This document shows, one piece after another, positions 8,525 to 17,835 of a DNA stretch of 64,000 bases. A model generated the notes under the pieces. It had not been told where the DNA came from, made no database searches, and saw only the letters and a list, made by a program, of their open reading frames with translations. Numbering within the stretch: position 1 is the stretch's first letter; each line of letters starts with the position of its first letter. The stretch comes from Bin55 sp965205965 (GTDB lineage: Bacteria; Pseudomonadota; Gammaproteobacteria; Pseudomonadales; Azotimanducaceae): contig CBDBHT010000007.1 of the NCBI GenBank assembly GCA_965205965.1, forward strand, positions 434,001 to 498,000. The letters run 5' to 3'. A program made the position numbers and the translations under genes.

Positions 8525-9607
8525 ATGAAAGCAGCCGTTCTTTATGAAACAGGACAACCCTTAATAATTGAAGATATTCAAACCAGCGATCCGGCACCGC
8601 GAGAAGTGCTCATACGTACAGCAGCCGCGGGTATTTGCCACTCCGACCTTCACTTTCAAAACGGTTCTTATCCTTATTTCTTGCCCGCAGTTCTCGGACA
8701 TGAGTCTGCGGGCATAGTAGCAGCGGTAGGCTCCGATGTAACTTACGTTAAACCAGGAGATCACGTAATTACTTGTGTCTCAGCTTTTTGTGGCCACTGT
8801 GAGCTTTGCTTAACTGGCCGCATGTCGCTATGCGAGGAACCTGAGTTGCAACGTGGGCCAAGTGATCCGCCTAGATTATCTAAAAATGGAACACCGATTA
8901 CCCAGTTTCTGAACCTGTCATCATTTGCCGAGTACATGCTGGTGCACGAACATGCGGTTGTAAAAATTTCCAATGACATGCCGTTGGATCGCGCAGCATT
9001 AATCGGATGCGGAGTCACTACTGGCATTGGAGCGGTCATTTATACCGCCGGTGTCGAGCCAGGATCAACGGTAGCGGTCATTGGTTGTGGCGGAGTTGGA
9101 CTCTCGTGTATTAACGGGGCTGAGCTTGCGGGAGCGAGCAGAATCATCGCGGTCGATACCATTGCCAGCAAACTTCAGCTTGCAAAGAAGTTTGGTGCGA
9201 CGGACACCGTCAACGCATTGAAGACCGATCCCGTCAGTGAGGTACGCGAAATGACGGCCGGTGGGGTACATTACGCGTTCGAAGCCGTTGGGCTAAAAGC
9301 TACCGCTGAACAAGCGTGGCGCATGATCGGTACGGGCGGTTGCGCCACTATCATCGGCATGATCCCGGTTGGTACGAACATTGAAATTCACGGTCCAGAT
9401 CTACTACGTGAGAAAAAACTTCAGGGTTCGAATATGGGGTCCAATCGGTTCCGGATCGACATGCCTCGTTTTGTTGATTTCTACCTCGCAGGCAAACTCA
9501 ATTTAGATGACATGATTTCCAACCACATCGGATTAGAGGATGTGAACAAAGGTATTAAAGCATTAAAAACGGGTGAAGTTGTACGCAACGTAATTGTTTT
9601 TGATTGA
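8525..9607 (+). CDS. Zinc-dependent alcohol dehydrogenase (MDR superfamily)
   Basis: A 360-residue medium-chain dehydrogenase that oxidises an alcohol or reduces an aldehyde with NAD(P). Visible features are the catalytic zinc ligands in GICHSDLHF and LGHESAG, the structural zinc cysteines in CGHCELCLTGRMSLC, and the Rossmann signature VIGCGGVGLSCINGA near residue 185. The tail VNKGIKALKTGEVVRNVIVF is typical of the family. Closest by memory are class III-like and mycothiol-type alcohol dehydrogenases; the substrate cannot be told. The start ATG at 8525 aligns with the family N-terminus, but upstream pairing to 16S rRNA is weak. With the short-chain dehydrogenase pseudogene downstream it may once have formed a small oxidation cluster, with the tRNA gene between them on the other strand. 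Confidence 0.9.
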   Translation: MKAAVLYETGQPLIIEDIQTSDPAPREVLIRTAAAGICHSDLHFQNGSYPYFLPAVLGHESAGIVAAVGSDVTYVKPGDHVITCVSAFCGHCELCLTGRMSLCEEPELQRGPSDPPRLSKNGTPITQFLNLSSFAEYMLVHEHAVVKISNDMPLDRAALIGCGVTTGIGAVIYTAGVEPGSTVAVIGCGGVGLSCINGAELAGASRIIAVDTIASKLQLAKKFGATDTVNALKTDPVSEVREMTAGGVHYAFEAVGLKATAEQAWRMIGTGGCATIIGMIPVGTNIEIHGPDLLREKKLQGSNMGSNRFRIDMPRFVDFYLAGKLNLDDMISNHIGLEDVNKGIKALKTGEVVRNVIVFD

Positions 9608-9668
9608 CGGTTAGATGATCCAGCGGTTCTCGTTGCTACGTATCAAGCGTGAGGCAAAGCGAATGGTA

Positions 9669-9743
9669 TGGAGCGGGCGATGGGAGTCGAACCCACGTCT
9701 CCAGCTTGGGAAGCTGAGGTAATGACCGTTATACGACGCCCGC
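9669..9743 (-). tRNA. tRNA-Gly (anticodon CCC), CCA end encoded
   Basis: On the minus strand the acceptor stem GCGGGCG pairs with CGCCCGC, the anticodon loop is TTCCCAA (anticodon CCC, reading GGG glycine codons) on the stem TCAGC/GCTGG, and the T-loop is GTTCGAC. A CCA follows the discriminator base. It lies between the alcohol dehydrogenase and the dehydrogenase pseudogene. Confidence 0.93.
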
Positions 9744-10268
9744 TTAGATTTGATATATGACATAGTTATTTCGCGATTGGTGCCTAAATCCGCGTCGGAC
9801 AATATATCAAAGAAAACAGCGCGTTGGATGTTTACGGCAAAGTTATCGTAGTCACGGGAGGGGGGTATACGGTACTACCGTATATAGATCCCAAGCGTAT
9901 AGTCGTGGCCGATCTAACCCTTATTTCTCATAATGGATGGCTTGGGTGCGATGTATGTGCGTGTAAGTTGTTGATACCACGAAGTTGGTTGGGCTTTGCC
10001 GGGGGGAAGGGGATGGTAGCGGGGTGCGTTCGGACGGATGGGTGCGTTGGATGGCGAAAGGGGTGCGTTCGGGTCGGCCGGAAGCGGGGCGCGTTCGGTG
10101 CTGGGTGCGATGCTGGCGGAAGCGGTGCGGACGTGTAGCATGCGCCTGGGCCCGTTTTGCGGACCGCCACGACCGGCGTGCAAAGCGGCGCATCCCGTGA
10201 AAGATGCTGTTGTCGACTGGGTGATGAGCCATGTGGGTGAGCATGCGGCGGACGCCCCTATCGCACGC

Positions 10269-11404
10269 ACGCAATGGCATTCGGTTTGAGAAAAGTCGAT
10301 CTGCGCCTTTGAGGGTTTTCTATAACCCATTGATTGACTGGGACTTGTTTCTGTTTTTTGGAGTGTTCAAAAAAAGGGGTTGCGTTGCGACATTTTTTTT
10401 GGCAAACTATGCTGTATGGAATTGTTTCGGACGGAAAGTGGATGGGTTCGAGAATCGTGGATCTGAAGTCGATCACATTTTGTGGCAGGCGGCTGACCCG
10501 CCGTCGGATTGCGGACATTCAGAGGACGGTGGAGCTGTTTCCGTCCTTGAGTCGCGATGAACTGGCTTCGGCCATCTGCAGTCATCTTGGCTGGCGGACG
10601 CCGAAGGGCGGGGAAAGCCCTGGATCCTGTCTACGGATGCTGCACGTGCACGTGATCCGGGGACTGCATGCGGTGTTCGGGATAAAGCGGAAAACCGGTG
10701 CCGACATCGACCATTTCATCCCCGGCGATCGAGAGGATGTGGTGATGGAGATCGCCCCCCGCAAAGGCACACTCGCCACCTGTGGTGCACACTGCCTTCG
10801 GCTGGTGAAATACCTCGTCGGCAAAACGGTCTTCATCCTCGGAACCACCCTGCTGGATTCGAAGCAATACACCATCCCGCAACTGGCGGAGCGGTATCGC
10901 GCAAGATGGGGCGTGGAAGAATGGTACAAGGTGTCCAAACAACGGATGGAGGTGGAAGACTTCCATGGACCAAGCGAGCGGGGAGTGAAACAGAAACTCT
11001 ATGCCGGCTTCCCCCTGAACGCCATGACCCGGCGGTTCTCCAGTCACGGCGACCATCGATGGAACGAAAGCCCGCACGAACATGGCAAGCCGCGCAAGCA
11101 GACCCATTTCAAGCACGGACTGGCGATGGTGGCGGCCGACATCGAGAGCCCTGTTGCTGAAGCAGGCATCCGCGCTACAGGAAACGGTCACCCAGGTGGT
11201 TCGCGACATCATCCGATGCCGACAACGACTCCGGCCCGGCAGATCCTTCGAACGACGATCCCGAAAACCCGTGAAGATGTGGCAGCGAGGGAGAAGACTG
11301 CAAGCAAAAACTGCTGATTAACTCAACATAGGACTGGCATTCCATACAGGGGTGAAGGGCACTTCCTTAAACGAATGACAATGATCACTAAACGAATGCC
11401 ATTG
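10269..11404 (+). mobile_element. Internally deleted DruA-IS4 element inserted in the IS1380 chimera
   Basis: Both ends carry CAATGGCATTCG in inverted orientation (10272 and 11404), with an 11 bp duplication CTATCGCACGC at 10258-10268 and 11405-11415. The paralogous locus at 40591-40601 has a single copy of this site and no insert, an empty site that proves the insertion. The duplication length fits the IS4 family. Confidence 0.88.
10334..11317 (+). pseudogene. DruA N-terminus joined to IS4 transposase C-terminus (deletion derivative)
   Basis: The first part (FCGRRLTRRRIADIQRTVEL and SRDELASAICSHLGWRTPKG) is the N-terminal module of DUF4338/DruA-like proteins. At about residue 95 it jumps to the middle of an IS4-type transposase: IRGLHAVFGIKRKTG, LVGKTVFILGTTLLD, then RYRARWGVEEWYKVSKQRME with the catalytic Glu. 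The rest of DruA and the first two catalytic Asp regions are missing, so it cannot transpose itself. The C-terminus is also frame-damaged relative to the copies at 31.7 and 44.1 kb. Confidence 0.8.
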
Positions 11405-11632
11405 CTATCGCACGCCCTTGGGTCCTGGCCTTGACGAGCCCCGAACGCTCCCCGACTGTCGGGAGGTTTCGCCCCCGGTGGCTGCGATGGCATGCGGATG
11501 AACGGAAAGGGATCCCGGTCTGTAAGGATGTCGTGTAACAGGTTGATATACGGGAACATATTCGTTTTTTTGGGGGGTCTTCAAAAAACACTTGCGTTTT
11601 GGCATGGGTTATGGCAATCTACGCTGGGTTAG

Positions 11633-12040
11633 ATGGTCTCTGGTGCCAACGTGATGGATTTCCGAATCGAGAACGTGAAGTCGACCACCTTGGGTGGCAC
11701 GCGGCTGACCCGCCGTTGGATGGTGGACCTTCAGAAGACGGTGGCACGGTTTCCGGCACTGAGCCGCCATGAGTTGGCGTCCACCCTGTGTAGTCATCTG
11801 GGCTGGTTCACGCCGAAGGGTCGGGATCGATGGGGGTCCTGCAGGTCGCCGGCAGCCGTCTTGGCCCCGGAGGATGCTTTGGTCCGGCTCTGGCAGCGGC
11901 GGCGGCGCGTGCTGAACACGCTGGTGGTCGTACTGTGCATGTTCCGGTTGGTGTTCTGGAAGGGGCGTCCGGGACATGCGGCCACGCTGGCCGAAGGGTG
12001 GGCGCAACGCGGCCGATGGGGCCGGATGGAGGAGGGCACG
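11633..12040 (+). pseudogene. DruA N-terminal fragment fused to the start of an IS4 transposase
   Basis: VKSTTLGGTRLTRRWMVDLQ and SRHELASTLCSHLGWFTPKG are the DruA/DUF4338 N-terminal module. About 70 residues later the frame runs into APEDALVRLWQRRRRVLNTL, the beginning of the IS4 transposase seen intact at 44-45.8 kb, and stops just before the IS1380 start codon. The bulk of DruA and the IS4 catalytic core are missing. A near-identical copy is at 40823-41236. Confidence 0.7.
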
Positions 12041-12042
12041 GG

Positions 12043-13554
12043 ATGAAGAGCAAACAAAAGCGCGGCGCGGACCGGTTGGTGCGTCGGATGGCGAAAGGGG
12101 TCCGTCCGGCGCGGATGGAGGTGGACTGCAGTGGAGGCGAGCTGAGTTCCAACGGGGGATCGGCACTGCTGATGATGCTGGCCGAGCAGGTCCGGCTGTT
12201 CGAGCGCGCCTCGGCATGTTTCACGGACCACCGGGACCCGTCCAAGGTGGCGCATCCGCTAGTGGCGTTGCTGGGGCAGCGGATTTTGGGTCTCGCGCTG
12301 GGCTACGAAGATGTGAACGATCACGACGAGCTGCGGCGGGACCGGGCTCTGTCCACGGCCATGGGGCGTGTGGAGTGTGCGCGTTCGGACTGCGAGCCGC
12401 TGGCCGGCAAAAGCACGCTGAACCGGATGGAGCTGTCGGCGAACGGGCGGGACCCGGCGAAAGCGCGCCAGATCACCGTGGATTTCGATGCGCTCGACGA
12501 GCTGCTCGTGGAGCTGTACCTGGTGTGGGGCGAGCGGGGCCAGATGCCGAAGCGGTTGGTGCTGGATATCGATGCCACGGACGTGGAACTGCACGGCCGG
12601 CAGGAGCACCGGTTCTATCACGGGTACTACCATGAATACTGCTACCTTCCGCGGCTGGTGTTCTGCAACGGCTGGCCGGTGCGGACGGAACTGCGCACGT
12701 CGAGCAGCGATGTGGCGGCGGGCGTGGTGGAGATGGTCGAGCCGCTCGTGGACCGGCTGCGGAAGCGATTTCCGCAGGTGCCGATCCTGATCCGCGCCGA
12801 CGGGGCCTACTGCCGCGACGAGTTGATGACGTGGTGCGAGGCGCGGGGCGTGGATTACGTGCTGGGACTGCCGCGCAATGATCGGCTGAAAGACCGGGTC
12901 CAACCGTTGATGGACGATCTGCGGGACCGGTTGAAGCGGGATCCGGACTATGCGCAGCGAGCGGTCCGCGGCTACCGGAGCTTCGACTATCGCACGCGCG
13001 ACAGCTGGAGCCGCGAACGCCGCGTGATCGCCAAGGCCGAATGGCTGCCGGGACAACCGGTCGGCAACGCGGACGGGGAACCGGTCGGCAAGGCCGACGG
13101 CGGACCGGAGGCCGGCGCGGAAGACCCATGTGCGACGGTCGGCGAAGCCCGGTACAACAGTCGCTTCGTCGTCACCTCGCTCCAGGAGCCCGACGCGCCA
13201 ACGGTCTACGAAGAGATGTACTGCGACCGGGGTGAGGCCGAAAACTGGATCAAGGAACAGAAGAACGATCTGTTCCTGGACCGATGCTCCAGCAGCCTCT
13301 GGAACGTCAACGCACTCCGGCTCCGGATGAGCGCACTGGCCCATGCCCTTCATTGCATGATGAAGCGCCGGCTCGAGAACCTTCCGGTATCCGCCATCCT
13401 GCGCCGGAGCCGTCCATCGACGCTGCGCAAGTGCCTGTTCCAGATCCCGGTGCGCGTGACGGTGTCCACGCGGCGGATCCATCTGGCGTTCGGGTCCGCC
13501 TTCCCGTACTGGAAGGATTTCCGCTTGATCTGGGCCAGCCTGGCACCAACGTAA
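12043..13554 (+). CDS. IS1380-family transposase, intact
   Basis: A 503-residue DDE transposase. The start ATG at 12043 (MKSKQKRGADRLVRR) is preferred because upstream residues belong to an unrelated fragment and the second copy starts at the same point. Family marks are GLALGYEDVNDHDELRRD, LAGKSTLNRMELS, the first Asp in LDIDATDVELHG, HGYYHEYCYLPRLVF, the second Asp in IRADGAYCRDELM, and YCDRGEAENWIKEQKND with the catalytic Glu. Near residue 340 lie two GNADGEPV/GKADGGP octapeptide units that are expanded to twelve in copy 2. A hairpin (CCCGGT/ACCGGG at about 13558) and the right terminal repeat follow. Probably the functional transposase of this element. Confidence 0.92.
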   Translation: MKSKQKRGADRLVRRMAKGVRPARMEVDCSGGELSSNGGSALLMMLAEQVRLFERASACFTDHRDPSKVAHPLVALLGQRILGLALGYEDVNDHDELRRDRALSTAMGRVECARSDCEPLAGKSTLNRMELSANGRDPAKARQITVDFDALDELLVELYLVWGERGQMPKRLVLDIDATDVELHGRQEHRFYHGYYHEYCYLPRLVFCNGWPVRTELRTSSSDVAAGVVEMVEPLVDRLRKRFPQVPILIRADGAYCRDELMTWCEARGVDYVLGLPRNDRLKDRVQPLMDDLRDRLKRDPDYAQRAVRGYRSFDYRTRDSWSRERRVIAKAEWLPGQPVGNADGEPVGKADGGPEAGAEDPCATVGEARYNSRFVVTSLQEPDAPTVYEEMYCDRGEAENWIKEQKNDLFLDRCSSSLWNVNALRLRMSALAHALHCMMKRRLENLPVSAILRRSRPSTLRKCLFQIPVRVTVSTRRIHLAFGSAFPYWKDFRLIWASLAPT

Positions 13555-14374
13555 AAGCCCGGTGCAACCGGGTGCATGACGCTGGCGGCGGAGCGCGCCG
13601 ACCTCCCCGCGCCCGGATGCTCAGCGATTCGCCGTCCCGCCCGCAAAAAGGCGGGGAAAACACACGCATCCCCGCCCTCCGAAGCCTTTTCAAACTCGCG
13701 ACGCGACATTCCATGCCCCGTACCCCACGCATCCCGTGAAAAACATCATTTTCGACTTGGTTATGAGAAATCTGGGCTAAAATGGTCGGGTGCTAAGGAA
13801 GGAGCAGCTGAAATTGGGCATGTAAGTAAAACTGTGGATGTGGGTGAGAAGGAGGACATCGTCGAACTTGTCGACGAGACCAAGTCCATATACGGGCCGA
13901 TAGATCTTTTTTACTGCAATGTTGAAATGAAATCTAGGTAAAGGGGCTCGATGGCCTGATGATGTTTAGGACACCGTATGGCGCGGTCAATACGATGTGG
14001 CGTGTTTGTGCCGCTCTTGCCGCCTTGTCCCGCGTATGAAGCAACGAGGTGGAAGATACTCTTTTAGCACTGCATCAGCGACTGGACCGCTCTCACTCAA
14101 ATTGGATCAATTATTTACAACGGTTACAAAGCATGCGGCCGTTGTACGTGCTGAATGGTTGTCAGTAACGCGCTCCTAAGATGGAATCAAGGTAACTGTG
14201 CTATGCCTGAAGCCATTCGTTCTGATATGACGGGTAATTGTGGCCCTAGTGTTACAATCCTTATGGAAGATGTAGGTACAATGAAGTAATGAGAAGGAAC
14301 GGTGCCGACGTTGGAGGAATCTACTGGAATAGCAGCTGATTGCGTTTCTTCAATACTGATACAACTGCAGCGTT

Positions 14375-14579
14375 AACACTTGTAACCATCTATCTAATGG
14401 TGCTCATCGCCGGTAGGTCATACGTTTCAATTTATTGGTCGAACGTGCCTTGGGTTGTGCATTCTGATAATTTTGGCTGAAGAATTTTGCAGCAGGCAGG
14501 AGTGATGAATGAATCTGTCCGCATTCTGAGTTTCTAGGTATTATCTACCCGAAATTCCCAAAGCCTTGTAGGAGGATTT
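14375..14579. promoter_or_regulatory. Upstream region and strong ribosome binding site of the PuuD-like gene
   Basis: Non-coding stretch ending in GTAGGAGGATTTATG. The AGGAGG at 14571-14576 is a near-perfect Shine-Dalgarno sequence six bases from the ATG at 14580 and fixes that start. Confidence 0.6.
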
Positions 14580-15251
14580 ATGATCTTAGATGTGTTAGTG
14601 GAGATAATGAATTATCTCGCACGTTGGGGGCATTTCATTTTCGGAATTACGTGGATTGGTCTTCTTTACTTCTTCAATTTCGTTAATGGAGCATATATGG
14701 CGGCGGCGTCTGACGCTGGCAAAGTTGATGTAGTTACAAAGATGCTGCCTAAAGCTCTTTGGTATTTCCGCTGGTCGGCAGCATTCACGTTCGCAACGGG
14801 GCTTGTCCTACTGTGGTTCGTAATGACGTCTAACCGACTTGGAACGGACATCATAGTGGGCGGTTTGATAGCGACCTTAATGTTCCTCAACGTTTGGTTG
14901 ATTATTTGGCCGAACCAAAAGATTGTGATTGCTTCCAATGAGTCGGTAGCAAATGGCGGGGACCCAGACCCCGGTCAAGCCGACGCTGCCGCAAAAGCCC
15001 TTCTTGCTTCGCGTACCAATACTTTGTTCTCACTACCGATGTTGTTCTTTATGGGTTCAAGTGCGCACTTTATTGTTGGCACTTCACTACGTATTGCAAT
15101 GTGGGACTTGATCGTTGCGGTCGTGATCATTGCGCTGTTGGAACTTAATGCGATATTCGGCAAGATCGGTCCGATGGCTACGGTTAAGGGTGTTATTTCT
15201 TACAGCTTCGCGCTAACTATCGTGCTTTGGATGGTGGTGAGATTGCTCTAG
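14580..15251 (+). CDS. PuuD-like (urate hydroxylase N-terminal type) membrane protein
   Basis: A 223-residue inner-membrane protein with about six hydrophobic segments. The start MNYLARWGHFIFGITWIGLL, GAYMAA, KALWYFRWSAAFTFATG, MFLNVWLIIWPNQK and SRTNTLFSLPMLFFMGSSAH are characteristic of the membrane domain of PuuD urate hydroxylases (Pfam Urate_ox_N). Conserved histidine and tryptophan residues in these segments probably bind haem in the family. Full PuuD proteins usually carry a C-terminal cytochrome c domain; here there is none, and no CxxCH motif is visible. No purine-degradation gene is nearby, so urate oxidation is not shown. The protein may belong to a short subfamily with another role in electron transfer. 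Confidence 0.75.
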   Translation: MILDVLVEIMNYLARWGHFIFGITWIGLLYFFNFVNGAYMAAASDAGKVDVVTKMLPKALWYFRWSAAFTFATGLVLLWFVMTSNRLGTDIIVGGLIATLMFLNVWLIIWPNQKIVIASNESVANGGDPDPGQADAAAKALLASRTNTLFSLPMLFFMGSSAHFIVGTSLRIAMWDLIVAVVIIALLELNAIFGKIGPMATVKGVISYSFALTIVLWMVVRLL

Positions 15252-15519
15252 ATCAGTGGTTATTAGAACAACGTCTCTCACAAATTACAGACAGGCGTTG
15301 GCGCGGGTTTAATCTGGCCGGCCGTGGGTGTAATGTTACGTATGTAAAGGTCATGTACGGCTAGAGTAAGAAACGCAAATCGCAGTAGTGGCATTCATCA
15401 AATCAAGATTGTCTGGCTAATCATTCACGCGTCGGTTAAATCCGTATGAGATTCGGCATTGGCATTTCCCGTCAGTTATCGCTAAATTGTGGTTTCTTTA
15501 TGTGACGGTACAGTAGATA

Positions 15520-16209
15520 GTGAGTAATTCTGAATACACTGGTCGGCGAATCTCCGCAAAAGGAGTTGAAAAAAGAAGTTACCCGAGGCAACCAAGAAAA
15601 TCCGCATCCGAACGAGCAGTTACTGCATTTATGATAGTCCTCTTGTTCGCGGGTCTCGGCGTAGCAGCGTGGTTTATCATGGTTCAGCAGCAAGCGTTAG
15701 AAACGCAGGATGTTGCTCTTCAGAGTGCACTTAGCCGGATTGATCAGCTAGAGCAGCGTACTCGGTCTACCGATGAAGCGATGACGACTTCCGGTCAAGA
15801 CGTTAATGAAGCATTGAATTTATGGGAAGATGAAATTCGCAAGCTGTGGGACCTTTCCAACAAACGAAATAAAGGGTGGATCAATGACAACAAATCCGCG
15901 ATTACTCGAAATGTAAAAAGCATTGAAGCGGTGCAGACGGCTCAAGCGAATTCTGCGCAAGCATTGAAAAAGGGAATTGAGGAGCAATCGGAACAACTGA
16001 TTTCGCTTGGCAGACAGACCCGTGGTGCCGCGGATAAGGCAAACGAGGCCGTGTCAACGACTGCGCGGTTTAAAGCCGATATTGAAAAACGAGTTGAGGA
16101 GAATGAATCTGCAATTCGTGATATGGATAAGTTCCGCATCTCAATTAACAGCCGTCTCTTGGAAATGGAACGTCGCCTTAAAAATTCGGGATCTTCTTCG
16201 CATCAGTAA
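15520..16209 (+). CDS. Single-span membrane protein with a long coiled coil
   Basis: Unrecognised family, 229 residues from the GTG at 15520. A basic N-terminus (RKSASERA) leads into one transmembrane helix, AFMIVLLFAGLGVAAWFIMV, around residues 37-56. The rest is alpha-helical, charged and heptad-like, and should form a periplasmic coiled coil. Similar small proteins are common in gammaproteobacteria without known function. No operon partner is evident; the next gene lies on the opposite strand after a gap of about 700 bases. The start is uncertain, as there is no clear ribosome binding site. Confidence 0.65.
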   Translation: MSNSEYTGRRISAKGVEKRSYPRQPRKSASERAVTAFMIVLLFAGLGVAAWFIMVQQQALETQDVALQSALSRIDQLEQRTRSTDEAMTTSGQDVNEALNLWEDEIRKLWDLSNKRNKGWINDNKSAITRNVKSIEAVQTAQANSAQALKKGIEEQSEQLISLGRQTRGAADKANEAVSTTARFKADIEKRVEENESAIRDMDKFRISINSRLLEMERRLKNSGSSSHQ

Positions 16210-16913
16210 TCTATAGTCCGCTTTATTTTTAGTCGGAGGGACAACACAGCAGGTAGTTCTTTGGATACGTGTTCCGTTCTGGATATGGGACCACCACTTA
16301 CGCTTACACCGCCACTAAGCGTTGAGAGACGTAGATGCGTCAACCCTGCGCAATGCCGTACTGCTTTAACATGGCTCTTCCATGCCGATGCGCGTGCACC
16401 AACGATAACGACTTGAGCCGTCATATCTAAGTCTTCTGGACTACGGTCTACTCTTCCCGTTGCCTCGTCAGTTCTTCGCCTCACGTCCTCGAACTGATTT
16501 GGTGAACAAAGCACGGTGCAATCATCCGCCAAGCTTCCTATTCGAGTAGCAGTGCGATGAGCATGGTACATTGGCACTGTCGATCCACGTAGTAGGCAGT
16601 GTGGTACAGGTAATGGATCCATTCTCTTATCACCAAGCGAATTCAAAAAAGTCTTTAAATTTTTTGTGGTTGTTCAAAGCAAGCGAAGTAAATTCATGAG
16701 TTCCGTGCATCGTATACCTCGCTATGTTGCATCCCGCCCAGCAGCCGACTTGTATTCGTGCCGGTTACTGCCTACATCGGTTCCCAAGCGTGCTCTCCCG
16801 CTGCCGGACCATAGCCAAACTCTTTCCACTTGCCTTGTAACGGAACTGTCCGATCAGGTGAGTAATAATGCACCCACTTTCATGATGCTGGTACTGCTCT
16901 CGAACGAAGATAT
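16210..16913. other. Gap of 700 bases; possible decayed gene on the minus strand
   Basis: The longest frame is 16203-16646 on the minus strand (147 residues, containing DMTAQVVIVGARASAW). It matches no family I recognise, and further minus-strand frames upstream are broken. It may be a gene remnant. Nothing else is visible. Confidence 0.35.
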
Positions 16914-17783
16914 TTATTCCAAATCGTTGGCGAGTGTAGCTAGTTGAATGTCTTTCTCGTACCAGATTTCGTTGATCCAAAGCGACAACTGCTCGCGTGT
17001 GTTATCTAGAGGAAGATCGCGTAACTGCATGTAAACAAACGTCCTCGGGCATCTTCCACAAAGATAGTCCCAAAATCCCGGTACCCCATTGGGATAGACA
17101 ATTGTGACGTCGAGCACGTACTTGATTTTGTCTTGAAGTGACTTCAAAACCATCCCAATTCCTCCGCTGCGTGGGTTGAGTAATCGCTGAAATCGGGACC
17201 CGAGTCTTCGATGCTTTTCTTCGGTGTACCGCGTTCCCTCAGCGAAGTTCAGCACGGCTACGGGTCTCTCTCGAAATTCTTCGCATGCTTTCAGTGTCGT
17301 TTCGCGGTCACGATTTCGTAAACTAGGGTTTGTAGTAGTCTCTTTGCGGCTATACCTTCGTACATAAGGAAACCCCAGAAACCACATCCCCAATCCAAAG
17401 AACGGGATATAGATTAGCTCACGTTTAGTAAAGAATTTGAGGCGCGGAATGCGCCAAAGTAAGGTCGATTGCAGGACGATGATATCCACCCAACTTTGAT
17501 GATTGCTAATGACTACGTACCAGTCTTTGGTGTCAAGTGCGATGGGGTCACTTCGTTCTTCGATTCTTGAAAGCGACAGTCCTCGTATTAGCGATCGAAC
17601 AACCCAAACCCAGCCGTCGATAGAGTAGTCCATCAACCGATTGAGAATTCGTTTTACGGACCTTTCTCGAAATAGGATCCGTAGCGGTCCCAAGGTGAAT
17701 ATTGGAACGCAAACGATTATGGTTGTAATCGTAATCGTGACTATAGATAGGATTCCACGAGCGACGTTCAGCACGATACCCAC
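16914..17783 (-). CDS. YihG-like 1-acylglycerol-3-phosphate O-acyltransferase family protein
   Basis: A 289-residue membrane-associated acyltransferase of the PlsC superfamily. An N-terminal hydrophobic segment (residues about 8-33) is followed by the catalytic NHQSWVDI (H-x4-D) near residue 93, the FFTKRELIYIPFFG block, and FAEGTRYTEEKH (the usual F-x-EGTR). Then come SRFQRLLNPRSGG and VTIVYPNGVPGFWDYLCG, which are typical of the E. coli YihG/YihG-like branch rather than canonical PlsC. Members move acyl chains onto lysophosphatidic acid or related lipids at the inner membrane. It is transcribed in the same direction as the DASS transporter, 52 bases downstream of it. Intact. Confidence 0.88.
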   Translation of the reverse strand: MGIVLNVARGILSIVTITITTIIVCVPIFTLGPLRILFRERSVKRILNRLMDYSIDGWVWVVRSLIRGLSLSRIEERSDPIALDTKDWYVVISNHQSWVDIIVLQSTLLWRIPRLKFFTKRELIYIPFFGLGMWFLGFPYVRRYSRKETTTNPSLRNRDRETTLKACEEFRERPVAVLNFAEGTRYTEEKHRRLGSRFQRLLNPRSGGIGMVLKSLQDKIKYVLDVTIVYPNGVPGFWDYLCGRCPRTFVYMQLRDLPLDNTREQLSLWINEIWYEKDIQLATLANDLE

Positions 17784-17835
17784 TATACCAAGTGTAGAGG
17801 ATTAGTTAATCTGGTCTCATAACTCGCATTTGTAT

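Larger units (their letters stand above)
9918..13776 (+). mobile_element. Chimeric IS1380-family element with captured DruA/IS4 sequence
   Basis: The ends are CCCTTATTTCTCATAA at 9918 and the complement of CCCAGATTTCTCATAA ending at 13776, flanked by a 4 bp duplication CTAA (9914-9917 and 13777-13780), as expected for IS1380. Inside, in order: a divergent IS1380 5' fragment (to about 10230); an IS4 deletion derivative (10269-11404); an upstream region and DruA N-terminal fragment joined to the start of an IS4 transposase (11405-12042); and an intact IS1380 transposase gene (12043-13554). The same order, minus the IS4 derivative, recurs from 40251, so the chimera moves or was copied as a unit. 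Confidence 0.8.
9824..14374 (+). pseudogene. Short-chain dehydrogenase/reductase pseudogene, split by an IS1380 element (9824-9917 joined to 13777-14374)
   Basis: The 5' piece reads DVYGKVIVVTGGG and then RIVVADL, the start of an SDR Rossmann fold. If 9918-13776 and one CTAA duplication are removed, the frame continues as ADLKWSGAKEGAAEIG, then VDVGEKEDIVELVDETKSI and YGPIDLFYCN, the normal SDR order. Later parts lie in other frames: LVPRMKQRGG, FSTASATGPLS, TVTKHAAVVRAEWLS (the family Y-x3-K region with the Tyr lost) and GIKVTVLC. The glycine-rich GxGIG turn is also damaged. There are thus several frameshifts besides the insertion, so the gene is dead. The residual sequence resembles SDR enzymes found near alcohol dehydrogenases. 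Confidence 0.85.

Noticed and set aside
9918..10230. Stand-alone IS1380 MITE with its own right end at about 10230
   Set aside because: A GGG right end resembling the repeat is present, but the flanks do not match CTAA, whereas the end at 13776 does; treated as the left part of the larger chimera.
12259..13482. 407-codon open frame on the minus strand opposite the IS1380 transposase
   Set aside because: Antisense shadow typical of GC-rich coding DNA; Pro/His/Arg-rich with no domain. The same holds for 47013-48299.
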